The notes: generated by a model not told the origin, from the letters alone. A stretch of DNA of 56,714 bases from an uncultured Lachnospiraceae bacterium (GCA_946403625.1 CAMJAP010000009.1:1-56714); one strand, 5' to 3'; positions 34,680 through 43,777 are shown, numbered from the stretch's first letter. Numbers and translations are program-made.

Positions 34680-35852
34680 TTACTGTGCTGCCGGCGTCTC
34701 CTCCGCCGCAACACTCTCTTCGGTATTTTCTTCCGGTTGCTCTTCCGTTGTTTCTCCCGTGCTGGGCTCTGCTTCTTCGGCAGTTTTTTCTTCCGCCGCA
34801 TTTTCCGAAACCGTCTCGGTGGGCTCCGGCATCACCAGGATCTCCTCCATCTCCGGCGTCTCATAGCCCAACTGCTCTGCCGCGTGGCGGATCAGCATCT
34901 TGGTCCAAACCTCATAGGCCGCTGCCGTCTCGTGCACAAAACCGTCGCTGCAATACTGTGCTGCCAGATTGCCTTCCCCGTCGGAAAGCACGGTCGCCAT
35001 ATCGATATAGCCCCAGCCGTTCTCCTCGGCCTGTGCCTTGATGGCTTCGTTAAAGGCCGCCAGGTTGGTATTGTTCAGCCCCTTGGTGCCTGCGTCTTTT
35101 AATGTATAGGTGGCACTGATGATCGTGATCTCGATATCCGGCGACAGTTCTTTGATCTTGCCGATCAACTGCGGATACAATGATATCGATTCATCCATTC
35201 CCAGGCTCACATCGTTGATCCCGAAGAAAAGGAACGCCTTCTTCGCTCCGACCATCTGAATGGATTCCCATACCGGATGCTGCTCGCCCTGATACAGCGG
35301 ATGCACGCTCTTGTCATTGACCGGCCAGAACGCATTGTGCAGGGAAAAGGACCCGGATGCCAAAAACTGCAACTGCTTCAAAAATCCGTCCGAACTGCGT
35401 GCCGCATAATTTCGGAAGCCCAGCAACACCGAATCTCCGGCAAAAACGGCACCGTCATAAAATGCCATGATCTCTGCCATCTGCTCTTCCGAAAAGTTCA
35501 TATTCCTAAGTGCCGTCAGGTCATACGCCCCTTCCACCGCCACCGATGCCGCATTTCCGGATACGGAATTCTCCGATACAGCTGTCACCGTATTTTCCGA
35601 TACCGCTTCCGTAGGCGTCGGTGTGGGTGTCGGATCCTCCGGTCCCACATGAATCTCGCCGGTGCTGCTCACCACATCCAGTCCCATCGCTGCAGGCGCC
35701 TGATCCTCCAGACGGATCGCATCCGCACTCACGGAAACCTCCGCCGGCTCTACCGGTGTCTCTCCAGTTGTCAATCCCATAAATTCGCAGGCGCTCAATA
35801 CAAATGCAGCACCAACCGCTGCCGGAGCGCCGATCCACCTGCCGACTCTCAT
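34680..35852 (-). CDS. SGNH/GDSL-hydrolase-family lipoprotein
   Basis: The likely 390-residue protein has a lipoprotein signal with LSAC and low-complexity stretches of PTPTPTPT and VSENxV repeats. An SGNH domain has block I FAGDSVLLGF, block III FFGINDVSLG, and a late DGFVHETAAAYEVW with the catalytic Asp and His. A Glu, Thr and Pro-rich tail follows. Extracellular SGNH proteins act as acetyl-esterases or O-acetyltransferases on surface polymers. ATG 35852 is preferred over TTG 35879, which lies near the predicted transcription start. It is the first gene of the MBOAT/DHHW cluster. Confidence 0.88.
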   Translation of the reverse strand: MRVGRWIGAPAAVGAAFVLSACEFMGLTTGETPVEPAEVSVSADAIRLEDQAPAAMGLDVVSSTGEIHVGPEDPTPTPTPTEAVSENTVTAVSENSVSGNAASVAVEGAYDLTALRNMNFSEEQMAEIMAFYDGAVFAGDSVLLGFRNYAARSSDGFLKQLQFLASGSFSLHNAFWPVNDKSVHPLYQGEQHPVWESIQMVGAKKAFLFFGINDVSLGMDESISLYPQLIGKIKELSPDIEITIISATYTLKDAGTKGLNNTNLAAFNEAIKAQAEENGWGYIDMATVLSDGEGNLAAQYCSDGFVHETAAAYEVWTKMLIRHAAEQLGYETPEMEEILVMPEPTETVSENAAEEKTAEEAEPSTGETTEEQPEENTEESVAAEETPAAQ

Positions 35853-35891
35853 TCTGTGATGTCTCCGTTTTTTACTCAAACAACAGCCAAT

Positions 35892-35920
35892 ATTATACTA
35901 TTTTACACCCGAAAAAACAA
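35892..35920 (-). promoter_or_regulatory. Promoter of the SGNH/DUF4358/MBOAT/DHHW cluster
   Basis: Minus-strand TTGTTT (35920-35915), 17 bp and a consensus TATAAT (35897-35892). It lies immediately after the stop of the MraY-like gene. Confidence 0.75.
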
Positions 35921-35927
35921 CCTATAC

Positions 35928-36896
35928 TCAGCCAAACAACAGCATCAGCACACCGCAGATCACCGCGCAGACCAGCTCCGCACCGATCGCCAACATGGAA
36001 GTATTCGGTACATTCCAGTTCAGATTTTTGCGCAGATGATCGTGGAACGGATAACGGATCTTTTCCAGGATCACGATCTTAAATCTTCTCTTCAAAAACA
36101 CTTTGACCAGGCCCACGCCGCCGTCAAAGATGAATACCAGAGATAACAACAGCAATGCGAACGGATGCTTGCTCTGCATTGCCAGCATACCGAGGAACAG
36201 CCCGATCGGACGGGAACCTCCGTCTCCCATCAGTGCCGAACTCGGGAACCAGTTAAAGAGGAGATAAGCGATCAACGCACCTGCCAGGGTAAGCGCCATA
36301 CCGCCGTACTCCTTGGGCAGATCCGGGAAGATCAGAAAGAATGCAACCGCCTCCACGATGGTCACGCCACCGCACAGACCGTCCACACCGTCACTGCAGT
36401 TCGTTACATTTACGGATGCCCAGAGCATTACGAGTGCCAGTGCCACATAAGCCGCCGGATGCAGGGTCATATGCCATTGGAAGAAATAAACTTCCGTGTC
36501 ATTGTAAAGCAGAAAGACTGCCGTCACAACGATCGCGATGATCAGGTCGATGCCGCCCTTGGTCCGGTCTCTCCAGTGTTCTTTTGCGGCGTCATCCAAA
36601 AAGCCGGCCATGGTCATGGCAAACAACAGGCCCAGATTGATGAGGAGCTGTACATTGACGCCCTCTGTAAAACCGTACACACCCAGGCTGATCAGATACC
36701 AGACTATGGTAAACAAAAGCCCTACGCCCGTGGTCTTTCCGCGGGATGCGGCATTGACTTCTACCACTTCTCCCTTCGGCGTCACGGCCACTTTACCGCC
36801 GTCCTTGGGCATAAACGGAAGATTGAGTTTTAAAAGAATAAAAGATCCGACAAAAGCAAACACTGCAGCCAGCAGCGCGATCAGCACTTCATGCAT
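35928..36896 (-). CDS. MraY-like polyprenyl-phosphate sugar-phosphate transferase
   Basis: The 322-residue protein has about ten membrane helices and the family motifs: LDD (residues 100-102), NCSDGVDGL (166-174), MGDGGS (223-228) and a variant FHDHLRK (284-290) in place of MraY's HHH loop. It should attach a sugar-phosphate to undecaprenyl phosphate on the inner face of the membrane, as MraY does for lipid I. It stands alone, without mur or fts genes, so it is either the only MraY moved out of the cell-wall cluster or a paralog for another polymer. GAGGAG precedes the ATG by 8 bases. Confidence 0.85.
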   Translation of the reverse strand: MHEVLIALLAAVFAFVGSFILLKLNLPFMPKDGGKVAVTPKGEVVEVNAASRGKTTGVGLLFTIVWYLISLGVYGFTEGVNVQLLINLGLLFAMTMAGFLDDAAKEHWRDRTKGGIDLIIAIVVTAVFLLYNDTEVYFFQWHMTLHPAAYVALALVMLWASVNVTNCSDGVDGLCGGVTIVEAVAFFLIFPDLPKEYGGMALTLAGALIAYLLFNWFPSSALMGDGGSRPIGLFLGMLAMQSKHPFALLLLSLVFIFDGGVGLVKVFLKRRFKIVILEKIRYPFHDHLRKNLNWNVPNTSMLAIGAELVCAVICGVLMLLFG

Positions 36897-36945
36897 AAAC
36901 CGTACTCCTCTGTGATAATAAACGATTGCCCTGCAATCTTATGCG

Positions 36946-36974
36946 ACTATAACACCTTGACCAAGTTATGTCAA
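36946..36974 (-). promoter_or_regulatory. Promoter of the MraY-like gene
   Basis: Minus-strand TTGACA (36974-36969), 17 bp and TATAGT (36951-36946), with the predicted start about 43 bases before the ATG. Confidence 0.8.
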
Positions 36975-37040
36975 TCGCAAGGATTCGTGCCGACTCTACT
37001 ATATATAGTAGCCCCTTGCTCCGTCGCAAATTTCGGCATG

Positions 37041-37070
37041 AAAAAAGGCCACAAAATTGACTTTGTGACC
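37041..37070 (-). terminator. Terminator after tRNA-Val
   Basis: On the minus strand GGTCACAAA, a short loop and TTTGTGGCC (one G-T pair) are followed by T6. It lies 7 bases after the tRNA. Confidence 0.88.
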
Positions 37071-37077
37071 TGATCCG

Positions 37078-37151
37078 TGGGACCAACAGGGCTCGAACCT
37101 GTGACCTCCCGCACGTCAAGCGGACGCTCATCCCAGCTGAGCTATGATCCC
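37078..37151 (-). tRNA. tRNA-Val (GAC anticodon)
   Basis: On the minus strand acceptor GGGATCA pairs with TGGTCCC, with one T-G pair and an A discriminator. The anticodon loop TTGACGT gives GAC. D and T arms (GTTCGAGC) are regular. The CCA is not encoded. It is a single-gene unit with its own promoter and terminator. Confidence 0.96.
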
Positions 37152-37184
37152 ACACGCGATCCGGCTTGCGGATCACCATTTCGT

Positions 37185-37213
37185 ATTTTACCTTATCCGT
37201 TTATGAAATGCAA
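37185..37213 (-). promoter_or_regulatory. tRNA-Val promoter
   Basis: Minus-strand TTGCAT (37213-37208), 17 bp and TAAAAT (37190-37185), about 27 bases before the mature 5' end. Confidence 0.72.
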
Positions 37214-37239
37214 CCGAAATTGCCGGATATCTCCTGCTC

Positions 37240-38148
37240 TTACAACGCCAGTTTCGAAAAGAAATCTTCCGTCTTTTTCTCCGCCTGACCACGGTTGATG
37301 AAAAATGCTTTCATCTCCGCATATTCTTCCGGGATATCCGCAAGCAGTGCGTCCCGGTTCTGCTCCGTCAGCCCGCCGTGATCCGCAAATGCCTGATACC
37401 ATTCCTTTTCCTCGGGATGCTTCTTTAACAGCATCTGCCAGGCTTCTTCCCCATCCGCGGAACCTTTGGTGTGCCCGCCGATGTAATCCGCCAGGCGTTT
37501 TTTCAGATCCGCATCCAGGCCTTCCTGATACATCAGACGCAGCAGGCAGCGTTCTGCCTTTTCCCGCCGGCGTCCGCTCTCATAGGAGCCCACATCCGAA
37601 GTGCCGTAATCCTCTTCCCCGCATGGCACCTGTCCGGAATAACCTTCCTGGTCCGACTGGTCCAGAAAACGCAGCAGCCACGCATCCCACTGCCGCAACC
37701 ATTCGGCGCTGCCGACCGCGGAAAGATCCATCAGATAGACGATATCGTGTCTCGCCACTTCCGAAAGCAGTGCCGCCGCATCTTCGCTTTCGCCATCGGA
37801 AAGATAAATCTTGCGCAGCCCGTCGCAATCCTGGAACACGCCTTTCCCAAGCGCAGTTCTGGGCATAACGACTTCTTTTAATCGCCGGCAGCCCGCCAAC
37901 GCCCAGTCATCGATCTTTTGCAAAGATTCCGGGAGCAGCAGTTTCTGCAGGCGGCGGTTGCCCATCAGCGCTTTGCGGCCGATGCCGGATACCGGGATGT
38001 ATGTGCCGTCGTGGTCGATCTGCGCAGGGATGGATAGTTCCGCCAGATTGCCATCCATTCGGGTGAGAACAGCTGTTATTTGATTGTCCGTCTCCTGCGG
38101 CGCGAAATAAAGTTCGGCACCGGAGAGAGAAATTTTGATTTCGTTCAT
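37240..38148 (-). CDS. BspA-like leucine-rich-repeat protein with helical C-terminus
   Basis: The 302-residue protein has no signal peptide. Residues 35-120 hold LRR_5/BspA-like repeats (ISGIGRKALMG, LQKLLLPESLQKIDDWALAG and similar). The rest is acidic and helical (DADLKKRLADYIGG, EYAEMKAFFINRGQ). Most BspA-like proteins are secreted; a cytoplasmic copy beside a MoxR ATPase and a VWA protein suggests a substrate or adaptor of that pair. It follows the ATPase gene by 72 bases and has no good Shine-Dalgarno sequence. Function unknown. Confidence 0.75.
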   Translation of the reverse strand: MNEIKISLSGAELYFAPQETDNQITAVLTRMDGNLAELSIPAQIDHDGTYIPVSGIGRKALMGNRRLQKLLLPESLQKIDDWALAGCRRLKEVVMPRTALGKGVFQDCDGLRKIYLSDGESEDAAALLSEVARHDIVYLMDLSAVGSAEWLRQWDAWLLRFLDQSDQEGYSGQVPCGEEDYGTSDVGSYESGRRREKAERCLLRLMYQEGLDADLKKRLADYIGGHTKGSADGEEAWQMLLKKHPEEKEWYQAFADHGGLTEQNRDALLADIPEEYAEMKAFFINRGQAEKKTEDFFSKLAL

Positions 38149-38220
38149 ACTAATAACAACACATTTGATATATAGTTCGTTCGGCTAACGGTTAAAGTCA
38201 CTTCCGCCGCTACATCGAGT

Positions 38221-39738
38221 TTACAGATCCAGTTTTAATATTTCTTCTTTTAAGGCTCCGCTGCGTTCCGATACCATCATGCTGCTCGAAAGACGCAGGT
38301 ATTCCTCGCTGCCGAACAGTCCGATAAAGCGCGATGCCGTCTTGCTCACGGTGAGTCTGGTCAGCAGGATCATCATTTCGTTGCCTTCCGCGAAAGCCTC
38401 TTCCGCAAATGCAAACAGCGCCTTCAGTTCCGCCTGCACCTGTGCCGTACTCTCCTGCAATACCGCCAGTGCCTGGGTATATAGTGTTGCTGCCGCGTCA
38501 AAACTGCCTTTCGCATCGCTTGCGCCGGATGCGTTCATTGCGTGAATGATCTCGTCCAAAAAGGCATCCGTGCGGATCTCCTGTCTGCGCTGCGACTCGG
38601 ACAATGCACCGCCGGCAATGAGTTTCTTTCTCTGCTGCTGCCGGTGTTCCAATGCCTTATAAGCGATGCCGGTCACCTGCTCCTGCTCTGCGCCGTTCTC
38701 CGCCTGTACTTTCATACCTTTCAGTATCGGCTGCACGGTCGTCAGCACATCCGCTCTGGCCAGTACCTCCTGCATATCCGTTTCCACACGGTCGGAGAGC
38801 ATACCGAGCAGGGAGATCCGCTCGTCAAATCGTGCATTCTGCGCCCGCTTGATCGCCGCCGCATCCGCCTGGCCTTTTAAGATCTCCGCGATATGATAAT
38901 CCCGTTTGTACTTATTAAACAATTCATAGTATGCCGCAAATTCCTTTACGACTTTTTCATTATGAAGATACTGACCGATGAGCGCCTCATCGACTTTCAG
39001 ATTTTCTTCCTCATATAAAAGCAGGATCTCCGAAAGATCTTCCCAGCCGCGGGCCGTCACATAACTGCGGCCTTTGGCATTCAGTTCCATCACATAGAAG
39101 TGATCCTGGCGGATCTCCAGATAGTTCATAACGGCTGCGTGCAAGCGGTGTTCCCCGGCATAGCGCTGCCATGCTTTCAGATCCGGCTCCACTTCCACCA
39201 GTTTCATACGGTCCATGGTCACCACATCAAATTCGCGCACCATGCGGTTGTACTCCGGAGGATTGCCGGCGGTGACGATCACCCAGCCTTCCGGCACGGC
39301 GTGGCGTCCGAAGACCTTGTACTGCAAAAACTGCAGCATCGACGGGAATAAGGTTTCCGATACGCAGTTGATCTCGTCCAGGAACAAAATGCCTTCCTTT
39401 AATCCGCTTCGCTCCATGGTCTCGTATACGGAAGCGATGATCTCGCTCATGGTGTATTCCGAAACGGAGTATTCCTCGTCCCCGTACTGCTTTTGCGTGA
39501 TGAACGGCAAGCCCAGGGCGGACTGTCTGGTGTGATGCGTCATGGAATAACTCACCAGCGCGATCCCCATCTCCTGCGCGATCTGCTCCATGATGGCCGT
39601 CTTGCCGATGCCCGGCGCTCCCAGCAAAAAGATGGGACGCTGGCGCACGATCGGAATGCGGTAGGTGCCGTAGTCATCTTTCTTTAAATAGAGTTGTACG
39701 GTGTTGCGTATGGTTTCTTTGGCTTGACTGATATTCAT
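38221..39738 (-). CDS. MoxR-family AAA+ ATPase
   Basis: The 505-residue protein has Walker A GAPGIGKT (residues 40-47) and Walker B ILFLDE (117-122). Sensor-1-like VTAGNPPEYN follows near residue 155. A MoxR-type lid precedes a long C-terminal helical region of about 250 residues, well beyond the usual MoxR length of about 330. MoxR ATPases act as chaperones with VWA proteins to insert metals or remodel complexes. Its VWA partner is directly upstream. Confidence 0.9.
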   Translation of the reverse strand: MNISQAKETIRNTVQLYLKKDDYGTYRIPIVRQRPIFLLGAPGIGKTAIMEQIAQEMGIALVSYSMTHHTRQSALGLPFITQKQYGDEEYSVSEYTMSEIIASVYETMERSGLKEGILFLDEINCVSETLFPSMLQFLQYKVFGRHAVPEGWVIVTAGNPPEYNRMVREFDVVTMDRMKLVEVEPDLKAWQRYAGEHRLHAAVMNYLEIRQDHFYVMELNAKGRSYVTARGWEDLSEILLLYEEENLKVDEALIGQYLHNEKVVKEFAAYYELFNKYKRDYHIAEILKGQADAAAIKRAQNARFDERISLLGMLSDRVETDMQEVLARADVLTTVQPILKGMKVQAENGAEQEQVTGIAYKALEHRQQQRKKLIAGGALSESQRRQEIRTDAFLDEIIHAMNASGASDAKGSFDAAATLYTQALAVLQESTAQVQAELKALFAFAEEAFAEGNEMMILLTRLTVSKTASRFIGLFGSEEYLRLSSSMMVSERSGALKEEILKLDL

Positions 39739-39784
39739 AAATCGTTCCTCTGTTGTTTATTGGTTGTTCTACATCGCAAGGAAT

Positions 39785-39807
39785 CCCCCCGCAAGTGGGG
39801 GAAGGCA
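39785..39807. repeat. Dispersed GC-hairpin repeat, short copy
   Basis: CCCCCCGCAAGTGGGGGAAGGCA (written with arms CCCCC and GGGGG) is a short copy of the intergenic hairpin family. It lies in the 79-base gap between the VWA and MoxR genes, in the same orientation as the other copies. Confidence 0.75.
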
Positions 39808-39817
39808 GATAGCCCTC

Positions 39818-41134
39818 CTAATCTTCGGGCACTTTCTTCGCTGTCTTTTCTTCCAGATCTTCTTCCTCTAATACCACCTTCATACTCCAGGGCGGGACCG
39901 GGCCGCGGGTTTTGTCTTCGTTTAAAAAGGCAAAGATCACATCGTAGGGCGGCTGCAGGGGCGGATAGATGCCGAAGCCGTCCGTGAAGTAGATCAGCCC
40001 TTTCAGGTTTTCAAACTCGCCCTGCTCCTGCAATTCCTCCACATAGGAGAAGACCGGGCGGAAATCCGTACCGCCGAAACCTCTTAAGGAGATCTCCGTA
40101 AGATACTGTTCCAGTTCTTCGCGGTTGGTGATCTTTACATCACTCTGGATCTCACTGTCGCACTGCAGGATGTGGATATTGACCTGCTGAAAGAAACTCT
40201 CCCCTTCCTTGAGCAGTTCAAAGGTCCTGCGCAGAAAAGCTTTTACGATGGTACCGCTGCACGAAGCCGAGGTATCGATGGCGATCACAAATTCGCGGAC
40301 GCGCTTTTCCTCCCGATATTCCAGCGGTTCCACCAGGGGCAGATTGCCATAGGTCGTAAGTCCGTAGGTATAATATATGTAGTCATACTCTTCTTCGTTG
40401 ACGCCCATCCGCTCCCCCATCACCATAAAGCGTTGCAGGATCTGATGATAATCATAGCGTTCTTTGGTCGATTCTTCCAGACTTTCTTTCAGCGCTTCTC
40501 CCATACCGCGGTTTTCGGTAAAGGACTTGAGTTCCGCGCGGATCCGCCTGGAGATCTGCTGCCATTCTTCTTCCGTAAGCTCCATTCGCTCCTGCGCTTT
40601 CCAATATATATGTAGATCTTTGGCAAAGCTTTTTTGATAATCCGCGATCGTCTGCTTCGGCAGATCCGTCCGTTTGAAATAACGATACAGTTTATCCGCC
40701 GTGAGTCCGCCCGCATCCTGCCGCAGTACTTTCAGTTTGCCGAGCAGTTCCACATCATTTTCCAGGGTCACGGATTCCAGATCCAACTCCACGATCACGG
40801 CTTCCGTTGCGATATCCGCCGCCAGATCCCAGCGCTCGGCATCCATTTTTTCATAGCCGTAGGTATGCGAAAAGATACAATGCAACAGGCTGTGCAGACA
40901 GGCCCTGCTCAATGCCGCCGGCGTCTTTTTGTACAAACGCAGCACATACAACGGATCGTAATACAGCGTCTGCGTATCCGTTGCCAGCCCTTCCAGCCCC
41001 CAGCGCTCCTGTATCACCAGTTTTGCCAGCGCCCGGTCCAGAAAGCGCAGATGGATCAGCAGGCTGTCTTTTGCAAGATCCATCGCCTGCGCCGCCAGTT
41101 TTGAGATCTGTTTTGTTTCTTCTTCCGTATACAT
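39818..41134 (-). CDS. VWA-domain protein with DUF2201-type metallopeptidase-like N-terminus
   Basis: The 438-residue protein starts with a DUF2201_N-like domain in which the expected HExxHxxxxH zinc motif reads HSLLHCIFSH (residues 81-90): the three histidines are kept but the catalytic Glu is Ser. The C-terminal VWA domain has a complete MIDAS: DTSAS (287-291), the Thr in GGTDFR (354-359) and FTDG (383-386). Such proteins partner MoxR ATPases, and the MoxR gene follows directly. It is the first gene of the three-gene operon and has an extended -10 promoter with consensus TATAAT. Confidence 0.88.
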   Translation of the reverse strand: MYTEEETKQISKLAAQAMDLAKDSLLIHLRFLDRALAKLVIQERWGLEGLATDTQTLYYDPLYVLRLYKKTPAALSRACLHSLLHCIFSHTYGYEKMDAERWDLAADIATEAVIVELDLESVTLENDVELLGKLKVLRQDAGGLTADKLYRYFKRTDLPKQTIADYQKSFAKDLHIYWKAQERMELTEEEWQQISRRIRAELKSFTENRGMGEALKESLEESTKERYDYHQILQRFMVMGERMGVNEEEYDYIYYTYGLTTYGNLPLVEPLEYREEKRVREFVIAIDTSASCSGTIVKAFLRRTFELLKEGESFFQQVNIHILQCDSEIQSDVKITNREELEQYLTEISLRGFGGTDFRPVFSYVEELQEQGEFENLKGLIYFTDGFGIYPPLQPPYDVIFAFLNEDKTRGPVPPWSMKVVLEEEDLEEKTAKKVPED

Positions 41135-41177
41135 AGGCTGCCCCGGATATCACCTCTACATCTTGTTGTTGCTGTAG

Positions 41178-41206
41178 ATTATACCATGTTTTAGGCACAA
41201 TAGCAA
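41178..41206 (-). promoter_or_regulatory. Promoter of the VWA/MoxR/LRR operon
   Basis: Minus-strand TTGCTA (41206-41201), a 17-bp spacer ending in TGG and TATAAT (41183-41178). It is divergent from the phosphoketolase promoter. Confidence 0.8.
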
Positions 41207-41281
41207 AATTTCCACCGTCATTTTTTGACATTTTCACGATAAAAACCATAATTCGACCCATTTTTTAAGAAATTTCTCCCA

Positions 41282-41311
41282 TTGACAATAATCCCCGCAA
41301 TGATGTATGGT
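41282..41311 (+). promoter_or_regulatory. Phosphoketolase promoter
   Basis: TTGACA (41282-41287), 18 bp and TATGGT (41306-41311). The leader of about 45 bases holds an AT-rich imperfect palindrome (41322-41344) and AAAGGA 7 bases before the ATG. Confidence 0.6.
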
Positions 41312-41364
41312 AAGGAACGGATTATATATCATATACTATATATAGGAGAAGAAAGGATACAACT

Positions 41365-43746
41365 ATGGAAAACAACATCGTTGAAAAAGGCCCTATCACC
41401 GAAGAACTTTTAGCCACCATGGACAAGTACTTCCGTGCGGCCAACTACCTGTCTGCAGGTCAGCTGTACCTGTTGGAGAACCCGCTTCTGAAGAAGCCTC
41501 TGACCGCTGATATGGTAAAGAAGAAGATCGTAGGTCACTGGGGAACCGTTCCCGGCCAGAACTTCATCTTCTTGCACTGCAACCGTGCCATCAAGCGTTA
41601 CGATCTGGACATGATCCTTCTGTCCGGCCCGGGACACGGCGGAAACTTCTTTATCGCTAACGATTACATCGACGGTTCTTACAGCGAGATCTACCCGAAC
41701 ATCTCCCGTGACGAGGAAGGTATGCAGAAACTGTTCAAGCAGTTCTCTTTCCCGGGCGGTGTACCGAGCCACTGCGCTCCGGAAACTCCGGGTTCCATCC
41801 ACGAAGGTGGTGAGCTGGGTTATTCCATCGCACATGCTTGCGGTGCTATCTTTGATAACCCGGAACTGATCGCTACTGTTGTTGTAGGTGACGGCGAAGC
41901 TGAGACCGGCCCGCTGGCTACTTCCTGGCAGTGCAACAAGTTCATCAACCCGGTAGGCGACGGTGCTGTTCTTCCGATCCTTCACCTGAACGGATACAAG
42001 ATCGCTAACCCGACCATCTTCGGTCGTCTTTCCAAGCAGGAGCTGATCGACTTCTTCCATGGTAATGGCTGGGAGCCGTACTTCGTAGAAGGCGAAGAGC
42101 CGATGGAAATGCATCGCAAGATGGCTGAGACCATGGATATCGTTGTTGAAAAGATCCAGGCAATCCAGAAGAACGCTCGTGAGAACAACGACGCTACCCG
42201 TCCGGTATGGCCGATGATCGTTCTGCGTACACCGAAGGGCTGGACCGGTCCGAAGGTAGTAGACGGCAACCGTATCGAAGGCAACTTCCTGGCTCACCAG
42301 GTACCTATCATGATGGACAAGCCGGAGCACCTTGGTATGCTCGAAGAGTGGCTGCGCAGCTACAAGCCGGAAGAACTGTTCGACGAGAACGGTCGTGTAC
42401 TTCCGGAGATCGAGGCTCTGTGCCCGGTAGGTGATGCAAGACTGGGTATGAACCCGCACGCAAACGGCGGTAAGCTGCTTCGTGACCTGCGTCTCCCGGA
42501 TTTCCGTAATTATGCATTTGATACTGAAGCTCACGGCGCAAAGGATAGCCAGGATACTTCCAACCTGTCCAACTACATCCGTGATATCTTCAAGCTGAAC
42601 GCTGAAGCTAAGAACTTCCGTATCTTCTCTCCGGATGAGAACAACTCTAACCGCTTCTCTTCCGTATTCGAAGTTGAGAACAGAGACTGGAACGCTGATC
42701 AGTCCGATATGGACGATCATCTGTCCCGCTTCGGCCGTGTAATGGACTCCATGCTTTCCGAGCATATGTGCGAAGGCTGGCTGGAAGGTTACCTGCTCAC
42801 CGGTCGTCACGGTTTCTTCAATACCTACGAAGCATTCTCCAGAATCATCGATTCTATGGGTGCTCAGCATGCTAAGTGGTTGAAGGTTTGCAACCAGTTG
42901 CCTTGGAGAGAGGAGATCGCTTCTCTGAACCTTCTGATGTGCTCCACTGTATGGCAGCAGGACCACAACGGCTTTACTCATCAGGATCCGGGCTTTATGG
43001 ATCACATTGCTAACAAGAAGGCAGACGTTGTTCGTATCTACCTGCCGGCAGATACCAACTGCTTGCTGTCCACTATGGATCACTGCTTGAAGAGCCGCAA
43101 CTATGTAAACGTTGTGATCGCTTCCAAGCATCCGCGTCCGCAGTGGCTGTCCATGCCGGAAGCTGTTAAGCACTGCACACAGGGTATCAGCATCTGGGAT
43201 TGGGCTTCCAACGATCAGGGCCAGGAGCCGGATATCGTATTCGCTTGCGCAGGTGAGACTCCGACCCTCGAGGCACTTGCTGCAGTATCCATCCTTCGTA
43301 AGGAGCTGCCGGATATCAAGATCCGTTTCATCAACGTAGTTGACCTGTTCAAGCTGGTTCCGCAGACCGAGCATCCGCACGGCCTGTCCGATGCAGAGTA
43401 CGATATGCTGTTCACAACCAACAAGCCGGTAATCTTCAACTTCCACGGCTATGCAACACTGGTTCACGAGCTGACCTATCGTCGTCACAACAACCGTCTG
43501 ATGCATGTACGCGGTTACAAAGAAGAAGGTACTATCACTACTGCTTTCGACGTACGTGTACAGAACGACATCGACCGTTTCCACCTGGTACAGGATGCAC
43601 TGAAGTTCCTGCCGCAGCTGGGCAACCGTGGCGCTTATCTGTATCAGAAGATGAGCGACAAGCTGGTTGAGCACAAGCAGTACATCGCAGATTTCGGTGT
43701 AGACCTTCCGGAAATTGTAAACTGGAAGTGGGAAGACCAGAACTAA
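41365..43746 (+). CDS. xfp: Phosphoketolase (xylulose-5-phosphate/fructose-6-phosphate)
   Basis: The 793-residue thiamine-diphosphate enzyme has the XFP signatures: GPGHGGNFF near residue 76, [13 protein letters not shown] near residue 105, [27 protein letters not shown] (split here as [14 protein letters not shown] and [10 protein letters not shown]) near residue 130, and the diphosphate-binding [10 protein letters not shown] near residue 174. It cleaves xylulose 5-phosphate or fructose 6-phosphate to acetyl phosphate plus a triose or tetrose phosphate. Codon use is strongly shifted to GCT, CGT, GTT and AAC-type codons, unlike neighbours, which suggests very high expression. It is a monocistronic plus-strand gene with its own terminator. 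Confidence 0.97.
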   Translation: MENNIVEKGPITEELLATMDKYFRAANYLSAGQLYLLENPLLKKPLTADMVKKKIVGHWGTVPGQNFIFLHCNRAIKRYDLDMILLSGPGHGGNFFIANDYIDGSYSEIYPNISRDEEGMQKLFKQFSFPGGVPSHCAPETPGSIHEGGELGYSIAHACGAIFDNPELIATVVVGDGEAETGPLATSWQCNKFINPVGDGAVLPILHLNGYKIANPTIFGRLSKQELIDFFHGNGWEPYFVEGEEPMEMHRKMAETMDIVVEKIQAIQKNARENNDATRPVWPMIVLRTPKGWTGPKVVDGNRIEGNFLAHQVPIMMDKPEHLGMLEEWLRSYKPEELFDENGRVLPEIEALCPVGDARLGMNPHANGGKLLRDLRLPDFRNYAFDTEAHGAKDSQDTSNLSNYIRDIFKLNAEAKNFRIFSPDENNSNRFSSVFEVENRDWNADQSDMDDHLSRFGRVMDSMLSEHMCEGWLEGYLLTGRHGFFNTYEAFSRIIDSMGAQHAKWLKVCNQLPWREEIASLNLLMCSTVWQQDHNGFTHQDPGFMDHIANKKADVVRIYLPADTNCLLSTMDHCLKSRNYVNVVIASKHPRPQWLSMPEAVKHCTQGISIWDWASNDQGQEPDIVFACAGETPTLEALAAVSILRKELPDIKIRFINVVDLFKLVPQTEHPHGLSDAEYDMLFTTNKPVIFNFHGYATLVHELTYRRHNNRLMHVRGYKEEGTITTAFDVRVQNDIDRFHLVQDALKFLPQLGNRGAYLYQKMSDKLVEHKQYIADFGVDLPEIVNWKWEDQN

Positions 43747-43777
43747 GCAATTGTTCGAAGATTCCAAGTAATATAAG

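Noticed and set aside
34640-34801. Basic-rich extension (runs of Lys and Arg) before the DUF4358 lipoprotein.
   Set aside because: It overlaps the Glu and Thr-rich tail of the SGNH gene in another frame and would destroy the lipoprotein signal peptide.
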